From: Paramoeba atlantica
Taxonomy: Eukaryota > Discosea
NCBI GenBank assembly: GCA_977017575.1
Contig: CDRNVI010000004.1
Location: 620,001-684,000 of the forward strand
Reading direction: 5' to 3'
DNA length: 64,000 nt
Within the stretch, counting starts at the first letter, position 1, and each line of letters begins with the position of its first letter. Positions 40,801 to 50,742 of this stretch are shown here, one piece after another. The notes beneath the pieces were generated by a model. That model did not search any database, had not been told where the DNA came from, and was given only the letters and a program-made list of their open reading frames with translations. Both the position numbers and the translations under genes were made by a program.

Positions 40801-41310
40801 TCAGAAGGAAATTTCTCCTTGTAAACAAGAAAAAAGTCTATCGCAAAGAATGTCAAGCTTGGTGGAGGGAATCATCGCACCTTTTCGTCGCAGACGTGCC
40901 CATTTATCTACTTTCGGAGACTGCTCTGATAGTTGGGGGGCAAGAGAAGGCTGTGTTGGTTTGGAGATTCGAGAGCTAGAAATTGATTCCAGAGCTGCAC
41001 GCGCAACGAAAGGTGGTATTCTAAAAGGTTTTGAGCTTGAAAGAATTTTTTCGTCATGATCTTGCTTCTGTTTAATTTTCTCTTCTGAAGATGGGACATT
41101 ACAATCATTCCAACTCCACTGGTGACTAGTCAGTGGATTGAAAATTAACTGAGTTGAAATTTTTAAAATTCTTTCGCGGTACCGCTCCCATGTTTTTTCA
41201 TGAGCGTAGTAAATAAGATTCATGAATACCGCTCTGGGCACTTTGCTAATGGACGGATATTCAGCCTTCCACTTCTTCAGTGCGCGATGGTAAATTCTCT
41301 TAAAATCTCT
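40801..41310 (-). CDS. Unknown ORF, basic N-terminus
   Basis: The minus-strand frame from about 41,310 to 40,801 has its first ATG at 41,241 (MPRAVFMNLIYYAHEKTWERY). Above it lies an equally plausible stretch (IYHRALKKWKAEYPSISKV), so the true start may be upstream. No domain is recognised; the C-terminal half is Ser/Pro-rich. Surrounded by transposon fragments, it could be a decayed accessory gene. Low confidence that it is a live gene. Confidence 0.3.
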   Translation of the reverse strand, partial: RDFKRIYHRALKKWKAEYPSISKVPRAVFMNLIYYAHEKTWERYRERILKISTQLIFNPLTSHQWSWNDCNVPSSEEKIKQKQDHDEKILSSSKPFRIPPFVARAALESISSSRISKPTQPSLAPQLSEQSPKVDKWARLRRKGAMIPSTKLDILCDRLFSCLQGEISF

Positions 41311-41453
41311 GGAAGAAAAGCCTATTCATTTCAAAGAAAAACTATTTACAAGAGGTGAATTAGACCACGATGGAGGCAAGAATTATTCAACCCTTCATAA
41401 CAAAAAGGTGCGATAGATGTAAATTTAATAAACAAGATTCCTCTTCAGAATCC

Positions 41454-41660
41454 CTACCACACCGTGTCCCCCACCTCCATTGCCGCGGCAGCTCTCAACA
41501 TCTGAGCGTTTCCGCGCTGGATGGGGACGCCGATGGACATGATGGCGTGCTCCATGAAGCCCGATGGGTTGGTTGCTTGTCTCCCCAATTTACGTAAAAG
41601 GGAGAGTGTCATGTTACCCGGGATTCCGAAGGCCTTAAAGGCTAGCGGGAAGAGGGTCAT
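41454..41660 (-). pseudogene. CRE-like LINE ORF2 3' fragment
   Basis: The 68 codons MTLFPLAFKAFGIPGNMTLSL...PSGFMEHAIMSIGVPIQRGNAQ align along their whole length with the last 68 residues of the LINE ORF2 at 15.08-15.28 kb (FYPLAFTVFGVAGKHTVLLL...GFLRHALQAINVVVQKGNAA). The copy is 5'-truncated and about half-identical by eye, so it represents a second lineage. Confidence 0.75.
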
Positions 41661-41896
41661 CCCTTTTTCACTCGCTGTTTTTTAAAATTGTTGATGAAAT
41701 ATTTATATTTTTCCTTGTATATCATGCACTTGACTATAGGGAGTACCAGCACCGGGAACGCGATGCATGTCGCAGTTTATAGGTCTGTGGTACGATGTGC
41801 TGTGTAATCATCCACCAAAATCGCAGTCGGCGGTTTATGACCACTGATGTTGTTAATATTTTTTTTTAAGAGATGAGTGAAAAGATGTACCCTGAA

Positions 41897-42504
41897 TTAG
41901 TTACTTCGACGTATACCGCGTGGTTCATGGTGCCCGCTATACCGGTAACTTCCTGTACAATGTAGGACACGCGATTTTGCTGCTTCCTGTGCTGATGAAG
42001 TGAAAATGATGGTAGGTGGAAGCCGGTAGACCCTTCTTTCTTTTATGTCGTACAGGCGAGCAAGAAAAACGGTAAGAGTTTCCTTGGCATTATTTCCACT
42101 CACTCTTACATTGTGCACACCTTTTGGAGCAAGGGTTCGTTCGCGGACCTCCCCACCGACGCTCAAACCTGTTTCATCTCCGAAAAACGCGTATGAATAG
42201 TTTCTGACACTATGCTGAGTATACAAGTGATTTGCCTATTGCTGTATTCTGTCGGCGATTTTGCTCTGAGATATGTGATGCTTTTCCTGTGATTCAAAAA
42301 AAATCTTAAACTTTTTGTAGATACGCTCTTTTCCCCTATCGGAAGACCTTCTGAGAAAGCGCCATATTTTTGCATGGCATCATGAACCATTTCCTTAGTA
42401 ATCATACAATGTCTCTGTAATATAGAGCACAATTTCCCGTGCACTTCCCTGTCGTGATTAAATTTCCGCAGCCGCTTACTTTTGCTACCTGCCTTCGTTA
42501 TCAT
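41897..42504 (-). pseudogene. pogo-like (DDE_1) transposase remnant
   Basis: Two overlapping minus-strand frames. The upstream one (42,504-42,163) has a basic head, an HTH-like region and ITKEMVHDAMQKYGAF. The downstream one (42,226-41,897) has FFGDETGLSVGGEVRERTLA, then PKGVHNVRVSGNNAKETLTV, the pogo/Tigger-type first catalytic region (DETGL...R.LAPKG...V...KE..TV). Later Asp motifs are missing. Frame change and truncation make it inactive. Confidence 0.7.
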
Positions 42505-43129
42505 GGCCTTTTTATTTTACCAGCGAAGACATGAGAATAGAGATGCGTCGCCAGTTTTTTTTCACTATTTTCGTTATTTTTCGGAGGTTTTACTGTACCT
42601 GTCGCGACGTATAGTACCTGTATCTAGTTACTGTACCGGGGGGGTACATTAACCCGGACGGGGGTTTATAAAAGTATTTTGACCCCCACTTAATTGTCAT
42701 AGCCTAACCCCCCCTACTTATTTGTCCCTTTTTTTCGAAAAACAGGTGACAAATACAGGAAGTGGGGGGGCATGTAAGTGGGGGGGCACAGTATGTGTCA
42801 CCACAAGAAAAGGTAAAAAAGGCGTAACTCTGCGAGAGCTCTCTAACGCACTATTCGTGCTCACCCCTGAATACAGACGTACATGTATTGTACCTGGTAG
42901 GTTTATAAACCCGGAACATGATTTAGTTTTCTAGTTTCTACTTTCCTAATATTTACTACTCTCATTAATAATTACACATGTATAACTCTCTAAAAATATT
43001 AAAAACGCTTGCGAAACCTCTCGTAAGCGTGTGGTCTGCGACCAACATTGAAGAACATTTTTGTCTTCCAATTATCTCCAAACCATCTTCTAACGAGGTT
43101 TTTGGAGTTTTTCAGTTTCACATTTCAAT
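42505..43129. repeat. MITE ends and spacer upstream of LRR gene 7
   Basis: Poly-C/G terminal words (TACTGTACCGGGGGGGTACA near 42,630; CCCCCCTACTTATTTGTCCC and the inverse GTGACAAATACAGG.AGTGGGG at 42,711-42,790) show one or two short elements. GCGAGAGCTCTCTAACGC near 42,832 links to the 36.9/59.7-kb MITE family. No gene. Confidence 0.5.
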
Positions 43130-43759
43130 ATGCTCTGTATGTGTAGCACATTCTTGCTGACAAAGGACGGCGCATCTCGTCCTCGAAAGGTGCATGGCTC
43201 TCTGTTACCACAGGAGTGTACTCTCGTGCGATTCATAAGTAATGTAACCACTTCAGAAAAATCGTGGAGTGAGTCGACACCCGCATGTGAGTGGGACCAT
43301 GTTGAGTGTAACAGCGAAATGCAAGTGACTCATCTTCACTGGAATAGCGGATTTCTGGACTCCGACTATCCTTGTGTAGAAGGTACACCGCAGTGGGAAC
43401 ATATACCCCGGACACTTGTTTCCTTCGTAGCATATTGGCAGAATTTGACGGGTACTATAAACTTTTCCTTACTTCCAGAGTCGTTAGCGAAGTTCGACGT
43501 CAGTATGAATAAATTTTATGGATGCATAGATCTTACCGCTTTGCCCAGGGCGCTGGAAATCCTTTCCTTAGATGACAACGAATTTTATGGCGGAATTGAG
43601 TTCACACGCCTTCCGGCGTCTTTAAGAAAGCTTGATCTCAGAGACAACTTGTTGAATGGACCATTGGATTTCACAGGAGTTTCAGCTGATCTCAAGATAC
43701 TTCTTAGTAGAAATCGTTTTGAAGTACCGGACTTTATTCCAAACGGCGTAGTCTTCTGA
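43130..43759 (+). CDS. LRR family protein 7 (intact)
   Basis: A 209-residue protein. A short head (MLCMCSTFLLTKDGASRPRK) is followed by VHGSLLPQECTLVRFI, a variant of GKVRG..LPQE. The cap is ACEWDHVEC, and about five LRRs follow (DLTALPRALEILSLDDNEFYG, FTRLPASLRKLDLRDNLLNG). Between cap and LRRs is an extra 15 residues (LDSDYPCVEGTPQWE). It ends TGATAA. No signal or anchor is seen. Function unknown. Confidence 0.85.
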   Translation: MLCMCSTFLLTKDGASRPRKVHGSLLPQECTLVRFISNVTTSEKSWSESTPACEWDHVECNSEMQVTHLHWNSGFLDSDYPCVEGTPQWEHIPRTLVSFVAYWQNLTGTINFSLLPESLAKFDVSMNKFYGCIDLTALPRALEILSLDDNEFYGGIEFTRLPASLRKLDLRDNLLNGPLDFTGVSADLKILLSRNRFEVPDFIPNGVVF

Positions 43760-45092
43760 TAAATAAAGAAGCGCAGAAGTGTCCAATCTCAGATGTGCAA
43801 GTCACATGTTGGGAGTCGAAAATTCGTTCGGGTAGGGCCCAATGAAAATGTATCAAAAAAATCACCTCCATTTTATTTGTGTGAAGTGTATTTATAAGTA
43901 TTTATAAGTGTGAAGTGGATAAGATTGAAAGGCGAAAAAGTGAAAAAAATGTAATTGTACGTCATAAATAATTGGCGTTCTCTGTTGCCCGTTAATAAGC
44001 GCGCAAAGCTCCTACAAAGCTCCTACTGTATTGTGAGATCTGCAAAATTCCACAAAAATTAGCTCAAGCGGATTTTTGTACGAAACAAAAGTGGGGCGGT
44101 CACTTTTCATGACGCGGGGTTTATAATCAAATCAGACATATTGGTAGCGACCAACGCGCCGCGAAGCGGTGCGAAACTTTTTTGACGTGGTCGTAAGATC
44201 ACGCAAGATCATGCCCGCAGTCCCTCAATCTATGTCAAAGAAAGTCGTGCTAACTCTAAAAAGATGGTGTGGAACAAAGTAAGAAAAACAGAATGTTTCT
44301 TATTTTTGGTAAAAATGGACGCATATTCGTTCTTTTTCTCTCTCTCGTTGAAGCGACGGTCAATTGAACGTCAAACAGCCCAGACTCAGTTAAACTGCCA
44401 GGCAGTTTGAAAAGAACAGTTAGATGGCATTTTCTTTGATTTTTCTTCTTCGTCAGACAACCCACTTGTTTTTCCATGTTTTTCAAGAGTTCTTACCTTT
44501 CGTTTAGTTTTGCAGAGTTTGTGACGTAGCCTCTTGATAACTGCATCCTTGACACTGATTTTTTTTCTCCAAGGACTTCAATTGAGGGGCTGCGGATATG
44601 ATCTCGCATGATCTCACGTGATCTCGTTTTGAGGTCGTCCAACCACTCTCCAGATCCAAGTCCGCTCCCTTTCACTGTACCCTTTCTCTGTAGCCAAATA
44701 AAAACAAGTCGTGTAGCTCTTTAAAGGTTAGTCCCATTTTGTAGAGTTTTCGGGGGTACCGTAGACCCCCCAGTAGGAGAATCGATTTTCGGTAAAAATG
44801 GCCAAATCTCTCTTACTGGGGGAGTATGCTTTTTTGGCCAGTTTTCTCTTGTCTCCCAACTTTTTTGACAAATTTCCTAACTACTCACGATATTTACAAT
44901 ACGATTATAATTCACCCAAAGTACGTTGCTCATCCAAAGTACGTAAAGTGTGTATTCATAGTACCAACATCATCAGCAGTTCTCCTTGACTTCAACATGA
45001 CTCTGAGTTGAATTTTCAGCGCCACAAACGTCTTATCAGGAAAACAGAGTGTATTCGTTCGAGTCATAAAGAGGTATAATTTCGGGGCGAAA
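43760..45092. repeat. Repeat-rich spacer with GC hairpin and Tc1-family end
   Basis: Contains Tc1-family terminal sequence (about 44,030-44,125, ATTAGCTCAAGCGGATTTTT), a GCGCCGCGAAGCGGTGC hairpin (44,156-44,172), and a stretch (44,485-44,560) homologous in reverse to the MITE interior at 33.93-34.01 kb. Another pair of inverted words (CCCCCCAGTAGGAGA / TCTTACTGGGGGAG) lies at 44,766-44,822. No supported gene. Confidence 0.5.
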
Positions 45093-48000
45093 ATGAGTGA
45101 AAATTCAAGCATGGAGCAATCAAACGCGAAATTCAACGCATCTTCACAGTCAAACGAAGTTGAAGAACTAAAGAACTCACCATCTCAAGCCAACCCCAAC
45201 GTTACGGCTCGATGGAAACAGTTCGTCTCCCGTCCTCGAGGTAATAAGAACACAAATTCTTTGCACAACTCCACCAGTCCTTCGCTACCCGGTCACGAGC
45301 CCATGACACGCCTCTCTCCTCTCTGCTCCCCCGTTTTCTCCCGTTCTGTAAACCCTCCCATCGAATCCACATGGAGGGCGAGCGCAACCCTCCCTCTATG
45401 TCTCAGCCCACCTTTCGGAAATACCCAACCATCGAATTCATCCACTACCCCACCTACAGAAACCCATTCCCCTATCCCAACGCCCATCTCTCCTAACTCC
45501 ACCACCCAAGCAAAATCTAATTCGGAAATCAACACCTTTTTAGGTTCTTCTTCATCTTCCTCCCCAATCTTTGATCCTAAAAATCAAGCCTTGGGAGCCA
45601 CCCATTCATCCACCACCCAAACAAAACCTATTTCACAAACCCACACTTTTTTAGGTTCATCTTCCTCCCCAATCTTTGATCCTAAACATCAAGCCTTGGG
45701 AACGCCCTCCCTGGGCGCTCTCCACAAAAACAGAACGCCCTCATTACCCTCATCCAACCCCCACCCCTCTGGCGCTCGTCCCCCCGAGCGTAAAACCCAA
45801 AACCAGTGGGCCGGGTTCCAAGTGCGTCAGTGCAACAACTACAACCCCGAGACCGGGATCTGCCTCCACGAGGAGACCCCGATCTCCGTGAAAGGGGGAC
45901 TCCGGGGCCACGCGTTCCCCAACAACGTGTGTAAGTACTTCCACAAAGGCCGGGACGGGTCTCGGCCCCGAGGCTTCCATGAGAATCTCGCGCGCGGGAT
46001 TACCACCATGGAGGCCGTGACCCGGGCGTTGGTGGAGAAAGCCCGGGAGAACCTCAGGCTCGGGAAGGGGTACGGTGGGGCCGTGGTTCGTGAGCTGGTG
46101 CGACACGGGGGGGAGGGGAATGGAAAAGGGGGGGAGGCCACGAAGGTGGGGAGCGAGGGATGGAGGATGACAGGGAGGGCTTGGACAGAGGGGGGGAATG
46201 GGGTAGAAATGCCTTTCTGGGGAGAGGATAAATATGTAGAGGGGAATGCTCAAGGCGTGGAAAATGGTGTGGGGAGTCAAGTTGCGACGTACCCATGTGA
46301 ATGGGGATCGCTTCCCCCACAGCCTACTGTCGCCTATTCAGGGGCTGTGGAAGGAGGTGGGGTTCCGATCTTCAGCTCTTTCTCGGGACATGCTCCCTCG
46401 CATGGGGTGAATCCTGGCGATTTTCCCATTTTTTCCGAGGCCTTTCCTTCTGCTGAATCGACCTACTCCCACCATGCCACCACAAATGAGAGTTTTCCCG
46501 TCTCCGACCCTAATCTTTCGTACCTCTTAGCTCTTCGAACCATCGTGCGCGGGAACTCCTGTGACGATGTCATCTGGCTTCACCCCGCCCGAGTAGGGAA
46601 GCCTATCCCGTGGTATGGATTCTGCACCTCCGACTGCGACCGCTATGAAATCAGTTCTCAGACCTGCCTATTGGAAAAAAACTCTTCCCGACCTGCGGAG
46701 AGCTTCCCAGACAACGCCTGTCTGCGATTTCATCCCCACCGGGACGGTCTAACCCCTCGCACCGTTACCGAGAACCTGGTCTGGGGTCTCACCACACGTG
46801 AGCGCGTGGCCAAGGAAATGATTCGCCTTGCCCTGGCCCACTATCCCCCAGACGCATCGAACCCCAGCGATACCTCAGTAGACGATGGAGAAACTCAAAA
46901 CAGTGATCCCCAAACCACGAACAACAGGGTTGCAACCAAAGTCCCCCCCTTTGCCTCCTCCGCTCTGCGGTACGTGGGCAGGGCGCGCATCCGCACCCCC
47001 TCACCTTGTTTAAGATCCTCTCGCGGATCTTCTTCTTCTTCCCCTTTTTCCTCCACAACCTCTTCCTTTACCAAAAACTCTTCATCTTTATCTTCAAGAG
47101 TTCGAGGCACCATTTCACCAACATCTTCTTCTTCTTCCTCCGCCTTCAAAGAGGATGTCGAAATCCTCATCGACCACGTCGCCCACCAACCCGCAAGCTT
47201 TGTCGTCGCCCTCCTCCGCGTCCTTGGATTCGCCACCCAGGTCGAGCCCATCTGCGCGGCCCAAAACGGACAATTCGCGGTGCGGAGCTCTGCCCAAAAC
47301 GCCTCCCTGCTCTCCGGGCTCGACGGGTTGCTTACGCTCCTCAAAGGCCCCTACCCGGACTACGGGGTGTGGCTCCCCCCGTTCACCCTCACCCCCGCGG
47401 ACAGTACCCAGAGTACCCTATACCAACGTCTGCGGTTGGTTCGCCCCCATGACCCCATAAGTGTGGTCGTGCAACTCCCTCGAACAGAAGAGCGTGAGAG
47501 CGGCCAAGGGCTCACCCTGGCCGACATAAATAAAAAAGTCGAGCCCCGAGGCTACGTGGTGGATCCCCATCCCGGGGCCGGGCTCCGTATCGAGCCCTGG
47601 CACCGCCTCGGGGGTTACGCCTCGTTGAAAACAACAACAACAACAAATCAAAAAGGTTTTTCTCTTTTCTCCCCAACCAATCCGAATGGTTTGGATTCAC
47701 AAAACCGGAATTCTTGTTGGGATTCGCAAAAACCAAATTCGAGTTGGGATTCACAAAACAAGAACTCTTGTTGGGATTCACAAAACAAAAACTCTTGTTG
47801 GGATTCACAAGACAAGAACTCTTGTTGGGATTCACAAAACAAGAACTTTGGTTGGGATTCACAAAACTCGAATTCTTGTTTTGTTCCACAAAACCCAAAT
47901 TCCTGTTTGGATTCACAAAACCCAAATTCTTGCTTGGATTCACAAAACCCGAATTCTTGCTTGGATTCACAAAACCCGAATTCTTGTTTGAATTCACAAA

Positions 48001-49154
48001 ACCCGAATTCTTCTTGTGTTCCACAAAGGTTTCTCACTCCTTTTGTGGTCCACGCCCCTCCCGGGACCCCGGGGGATATTTTTCTACGGGACTTACATCT
48101 TTGTTTTCCCACGGCGCTCCTGCGGGGGCCAACCGTTCTGGAACGGTTTCGGCCCCACACCCTCGCGGGGTACCTCCGGGTGTTAAGAGCTCAGCTGCTC
48201 CCGGAGTTTGTGAGGACTTGTGATTTCCCTCAAATCATTATCATTGGGGGAAGACAAGTGGGGGGGAGAGAAGGAGAAGGGGAAGAGAACCCCGAGACGG
48301 TCGATGTGGGGAACATCTACCCCGCGCTGGGGTTGGCCATGACACGCCCCTGCCACCGTTGTGTGTGTCTGGAGCTCCGTAGTGAACCTACGGATTATGC
48401 TCGACTCCAGGTGACACAGGTTGGTGAAGCCGAGGGGGGAGAGGGAGAGGAAGAAAAACAGAGGGATAGGGATAAAGAGAAAAAGGAAAAGGGAATAAAT
48501 TTATCCAATTTGCCACGTTTGGGTTACGCGAACCGAAAGGATCAATTTTCAAGACCTCTCGAGGAGAAAAAGCTAGAGGGGGGTGAGGTGGAGGAAATCC
48601 TCCAGGGAGGGAGATTAGGGAGCTCGGCCCCAAAGCTGCTGTTTCGGGGTCCAGGGCTGCTGGATGCGAGTGTGGTGGATGTCCCCTCGGTTGCGGCGTT
48701 AATGGGTACGCACCCGTATCTTCTGGTGGAGGAACCCTCCCGGCCGGTGCTGTTGATTACCTCTGAGCCGAATTGGGAAAGAGATTTACGAGAGGTTGAG
48801 AATCTTAGAAAAAAGTCGCCGAAAAGTGCCTCGGCAGCGTGTCAGCTGGTGCTGGTCTACTGCGAGAGGCTCCCCTCCGGTTGTGCGCCCTCAAGTTTTG
48901 AAAATACGCAAGTTTTGAAACAACAGGCTGGGCCAGAGGTTGCTGTCCCTTCTGCAAAAAGTGAGGAAGTCTCCACAGCCGGGTACCCCTTTCCTGGACA
49001 GAATATTTTATGGTTTACCCCACGTGGGGTGGAGCAGGCAAAGGCCACGGCATTGGCTTTTGTGCGCACGCTGGTGGGACGCTATGTCATGCGGTTGTTA
49101 CGCGCGAGAGTACGGAAGGAGCTGGGTGGGTCGTTGGGTAGTCCGCAGGGTTAA
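45093..49154 (+). CDS. Large protein with two CCCH-like clusters and nonapeptide array
   Basis: 1353 residues. The Ser/Pro/Thr-rich N-terminus is followed by a Cys/His cluster at about 246-287 (CNNYNPETGICLHEE, then NNVCKYFHKGRDG). A second, similar module is at about 510-552 (CDRYEISSQTCLLE, then DNACLRFHPHRDG). Both share RDG..PR...ENL..G.TT and resemble CCCH zinc fingers with an unusually long gap between the second and third Cys. A conserved-looking globular segment follows (about 683-850, DVEILIDHVAHQPASFVVALLRVLGF). About 13 repeats of a nonapeptide like SCWDSQNKN come next, then a 370-residue C-terminus. CCCH proteins usually bind RNA; here that is inference. Confidence 0.75.
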   Translation: MSENSSMEQSNAKFNASSQSNEVEELKNSPSQANPNVTARWKQFVSRPRGNKNTNSLHNSTSPSLPGHEPMTRLSPLCSPVFSRSVNPPIESTWRASATLPLCLSPPFGNTQPSNSSTTPPTETHSPIPTPISPNSTTQAKSNSEINTFLGSSSSSSPIFDPKNQALGATHSSTTQTKPISQTHTFLGSSSSPIFDPKHQALGTPSLGALHKNRTPSLPSSNPHPSGARPPERKTQNQWAGFQVRQCNNYNPETGICLHEETPISVKGGLRGHAFPNNVCKYFHKGRDGSRPRGFHENLARGITTMEAVTRALVEKARENLRLGKGYGGAVVRELVRHGGEGNGKGGEATKVGSEGWRMTGRAWTEGGNGVEMPFWGEDKYVEGNAQGVENGVGSQVATYPCEWGSLPPQPTVAYSGAVEGGGVPIFSSFSGHAPSHGVNPGDFPIFSEAFPSAESTYSHHATTNESFPVSDPNLSYLLALRTIVRGNSCDDVIWLHPARVGKPIPWYGFCTSDCDRYEISSQTCLLEKNSSRPAESFPDNACLRFHPHRDGLTPRTVTENLVWGLTTRERVAKEMIRLALAHYPPDASNPSDTSVDDGETQNSDPQTTNNRVATKVPPFASSALRYVGRARIRTPSPCLRSSRGSSSSSPFSSTTSSFTKNSSSLSSRVRGTISPTSSSSSSAFKEDVEILIDHVAHQPASFVVALLRVLGFATQVEPICAAQNGQFAVRSSAQNASLLSGLDGLLTLLKGPYPDYGVWLPPFTLTPADSTQSTLYQRLRLVRPHDPISVVVQLPRTEERESGQGLTLADINKKVEPRGYVVDPHPGAGLRIEPWHRLGGYASLKTTTTTNQKGFSLFSPTNPNGLDSQNRNSCWDSQKPNSSWDSQNKNSCWDSQNKNSCWDSQDKNSCWDSQNKNFGWDSQNSNSCFVPQNPNSCLDSQNPNSCLDSQNPNSCLDSQNPNSCLNSQNPNSSCVPQRFLTPFVVHAPPGTPGDIFLRDLHLCFPTALLRGPTVLERFRPHTLAGYLRVLRAQLLPEFVRTCDFPQIIIIGGRQVGGREGEGEENPETVDVGNIYPALGLAMTRPCHRCVCLELRSEPTDYARLQVTQVGEAEGGEGEEEKQRDRDKEKKEKGINLSNLPRLGYANRKDQFSRPLEEKKLEGGEVEEILQGGRLGSSAPKLLFRGPGLLDASVVDVPSVAALMGTHPYLLVEEPSRPVLLITSEPNWERDLREVENLRKKSPKSASAACQLVLVYCERLPSGCAPSSFENTQVLKQQAGPEVAVPSAKSEEVSTAGYPFPGQNILWFTPRGVEQAKATALAFVRTLVGRYVMRLLRARVRKELGGSLGSPQG
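47676..48024 (+). repeat. 27-bp coding tandem repeat (about 13 units)
   Basis: In-frame units like TCTTGTTGGGATTCACAAAA followed by CAAGAAC encode S-C-W-D-S-Q-N-x-N. Early units have CWDSQNKN, later ones CLDSQNPN, and a few have FVPQNPN. The gradient suggests local amplification of two unit types. The tract is open in several other frames, producing spurious ORFs. Confidence 0.85.
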
Positions 49155-49646
49155 AGAGTCAAAAAAGAAAATAGTAGAACATAGAGTCGTTGAGCCTATG
49201 TCAAAAGAGTATTTCTTTTTCATGGTTAAGGAATGCAATTCTAGGCGTCAAGCTTCATAAACAGCGGGCAAGGCGTAAATGCGTGTTAGTACAATATTCA
49301 CACAATAGTACTGTAGTTTAGTAATGCGGTATAATTTTCTCAACATTTATTGAGATCAGGACACTCTGAGGAGGTTCATTTTGGAAAACAGAGGCAGTGT
49401 GTTCACTGTTCTCGATTTTCCTGTCGTATAACCGAAAAAATAGAGCATAAAATCTAGAAGATAGTCCAAACTTCGCTCCCATTTAGCACTTTTTCTCTAC
49501 ACATCGTTATCGATTTCACCCTAGAATCAGTGTATCTCATCTGCACAACTATTCACCGTGACCGTTAAAACCTACACACAACTTTAGATCCATTTCTTTT
49601 CTATAGAGGTATAATTCTTCGCGTACGAATACAATAGGACCAACAC
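49155..49646. other. Intergenic, no gene
   Basis: Spacer between the CCCH-like and RRM genes without repeats or ORFs of note. Confidence 0.45.
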
Positions 49647-50492
49647 ATGGTTTCCCTTCCCTGTAACCACAACGAGTGGCTTCGACGTCTCCCCTCCCCC
49701 ATCACCTACTTCAAACCGGAGGCCGAGACCCCGCTCTCCCGCATCCGTCTCACCTGCCGTGTTTGCTACCAAGATGTCGAGTTCCCGGATCTCTCCTCCC
49801 TCCCCCCGAGCCTCTCCCTTGTCGATACCCTCGTGGAGGCTCCGAAAAAAAATATCCATCTTCGCAATCTCTCCTGTCACACGCATGAATACGAAATGGT
49901 GCGAATTCTACAATCCTTCGGTCCCGATTATAAAATCGAGTCCATTCAACATAATGAGGAGAGGCGCCAGGCGTTTGTCCAGATGGTCTCGGGAAAAGCA
50001 GCCGCGCAGCTGGTGAGACTTGAAAAAATCACCGACCCGCGGACCGGGTGGAGCTTCTTTGTGGACTACGCCCGTAAACAAACCAGTCTACTCGTGCGAA
50101 CGCTGTTTGTGCGTATCACCCGGGTACGCTGCGGGGCTGGGGGTTTGCTCCCGATTACCCCTTTTTTACTTTTTCAACTTTTTTATGGCGTACCGCACAT
50201 GCGGAAAGTGATTGTGCTGGCCGCTCCGGGAGCGCCTCCACAGAAAGTCACCAAGGCGCTTGTACAATTTGAAAGCGTCGCGGATGCCACGGCGGCGCTG
50301 AGATATTGGCACTGTCAAAAAGTGGTGTTGGAGGGTCATGACGAGATTGAGGTCTCGGCCATGCTAAGCTCCAGTGATGAGGTCCGGAATAATGCCAATG
50401 GGCCAATGAGTTTAATTCTGGACAACGCAATGGAGGAGCAACGATTTATGGCTCATTTTCCTCCATTGCGAAGAGAATGGGTGCGGGGGTGA
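49647..50492 (+). CDS. PTB/hnRNP-L-like RNA-binding protein with two RRMs
   Basis: 281 residues. The N-terminus has a possible zinc site (C6-x-H8 and C37-x2-C40; MVSLPCNHNEW and RLTCRVC). RRM1 (about 71-140) reads NIHLRNLSCHTHEYEMVRIL, then RRQAFVQM (RNP1-like). RRM2 (about 145-235) reads LLVRTLFVRITRV, then a loop, LLFQLFYGVPHMRKVIVLAA and KALVQFESVADATAALRYWH. The divergent RNP motifs and the QFESVADA.AA pattern resemble polypyrimidine-tract-binding proteins (called DRBD3/DRBD4 in trypanosomes). PTB-like proteins control trans-splicing and mRNA stability there. Only two RRMs are seen, fewer than in classical PTB. Confidence 0.75.
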   Translation: MVSLPCNHNEWLRRLPSPITYFKPEAETPLSRIRLTCRVCYQDVEFPDLSSLPPSLSLVDTLVEAPKKNIHLRNLSCHTHEYEMVRILQSFGPDYKIESIQHNEERRQAFVQMVSGKAAAQLVRLEKITDPRTGWSFFVDYARKQTSLLVRTLFVRITRVRCGAGGLLPITPFLLFQLFYGVPHMRKVIVLAAPGAPPQKVTKALVQFESVADATAALRYWHCQKVVLEGHDEIEVSAMLSSSDEVRNNANGPMSLILDNAMEEQRFMAHFPPLRREWVRG

Positions 50493-50742
50493 GGCAAGGG
50501 GGGAAAGGTCCTGAGTTTCGTACCGTGAGCTTGCTTCTTGATTTAACTTTTATCAAAGAAATCAAACTTCTCTATCAACAAAAAGTTTCAACGTAAAGCA
50601 CATACGTAAGCAATGATATTTCTCTTGCTCAAAACAACCACAGCGTACATCGAAAATGTTTTAGTACAGATCGTTCGGTAAACAGTTAAGCATTAAATAT
50701 ATTTCAAAACATAAGTACACACAAAAGCACCTACGCTTTCCA
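50493..50742. other. Short intergenic spacer
   Basis: Nothing recognisable. Confidence 0.4.

Noticed and set aside
45293-46320. Minus-strand ORFs opposite the CCCH-like gene
   Set aside because: Pro/Ser-rich shadows without motifs; no independent support.
47512-48223. Several ORFs in other frames with regular repeats (NKNSGFVNP, KTRTLVGIH)
   Set aside because: The 27-bp tandem repeat is open in several frames; only the frame of the 1353-residue ORF continues into non-repetitive protein.
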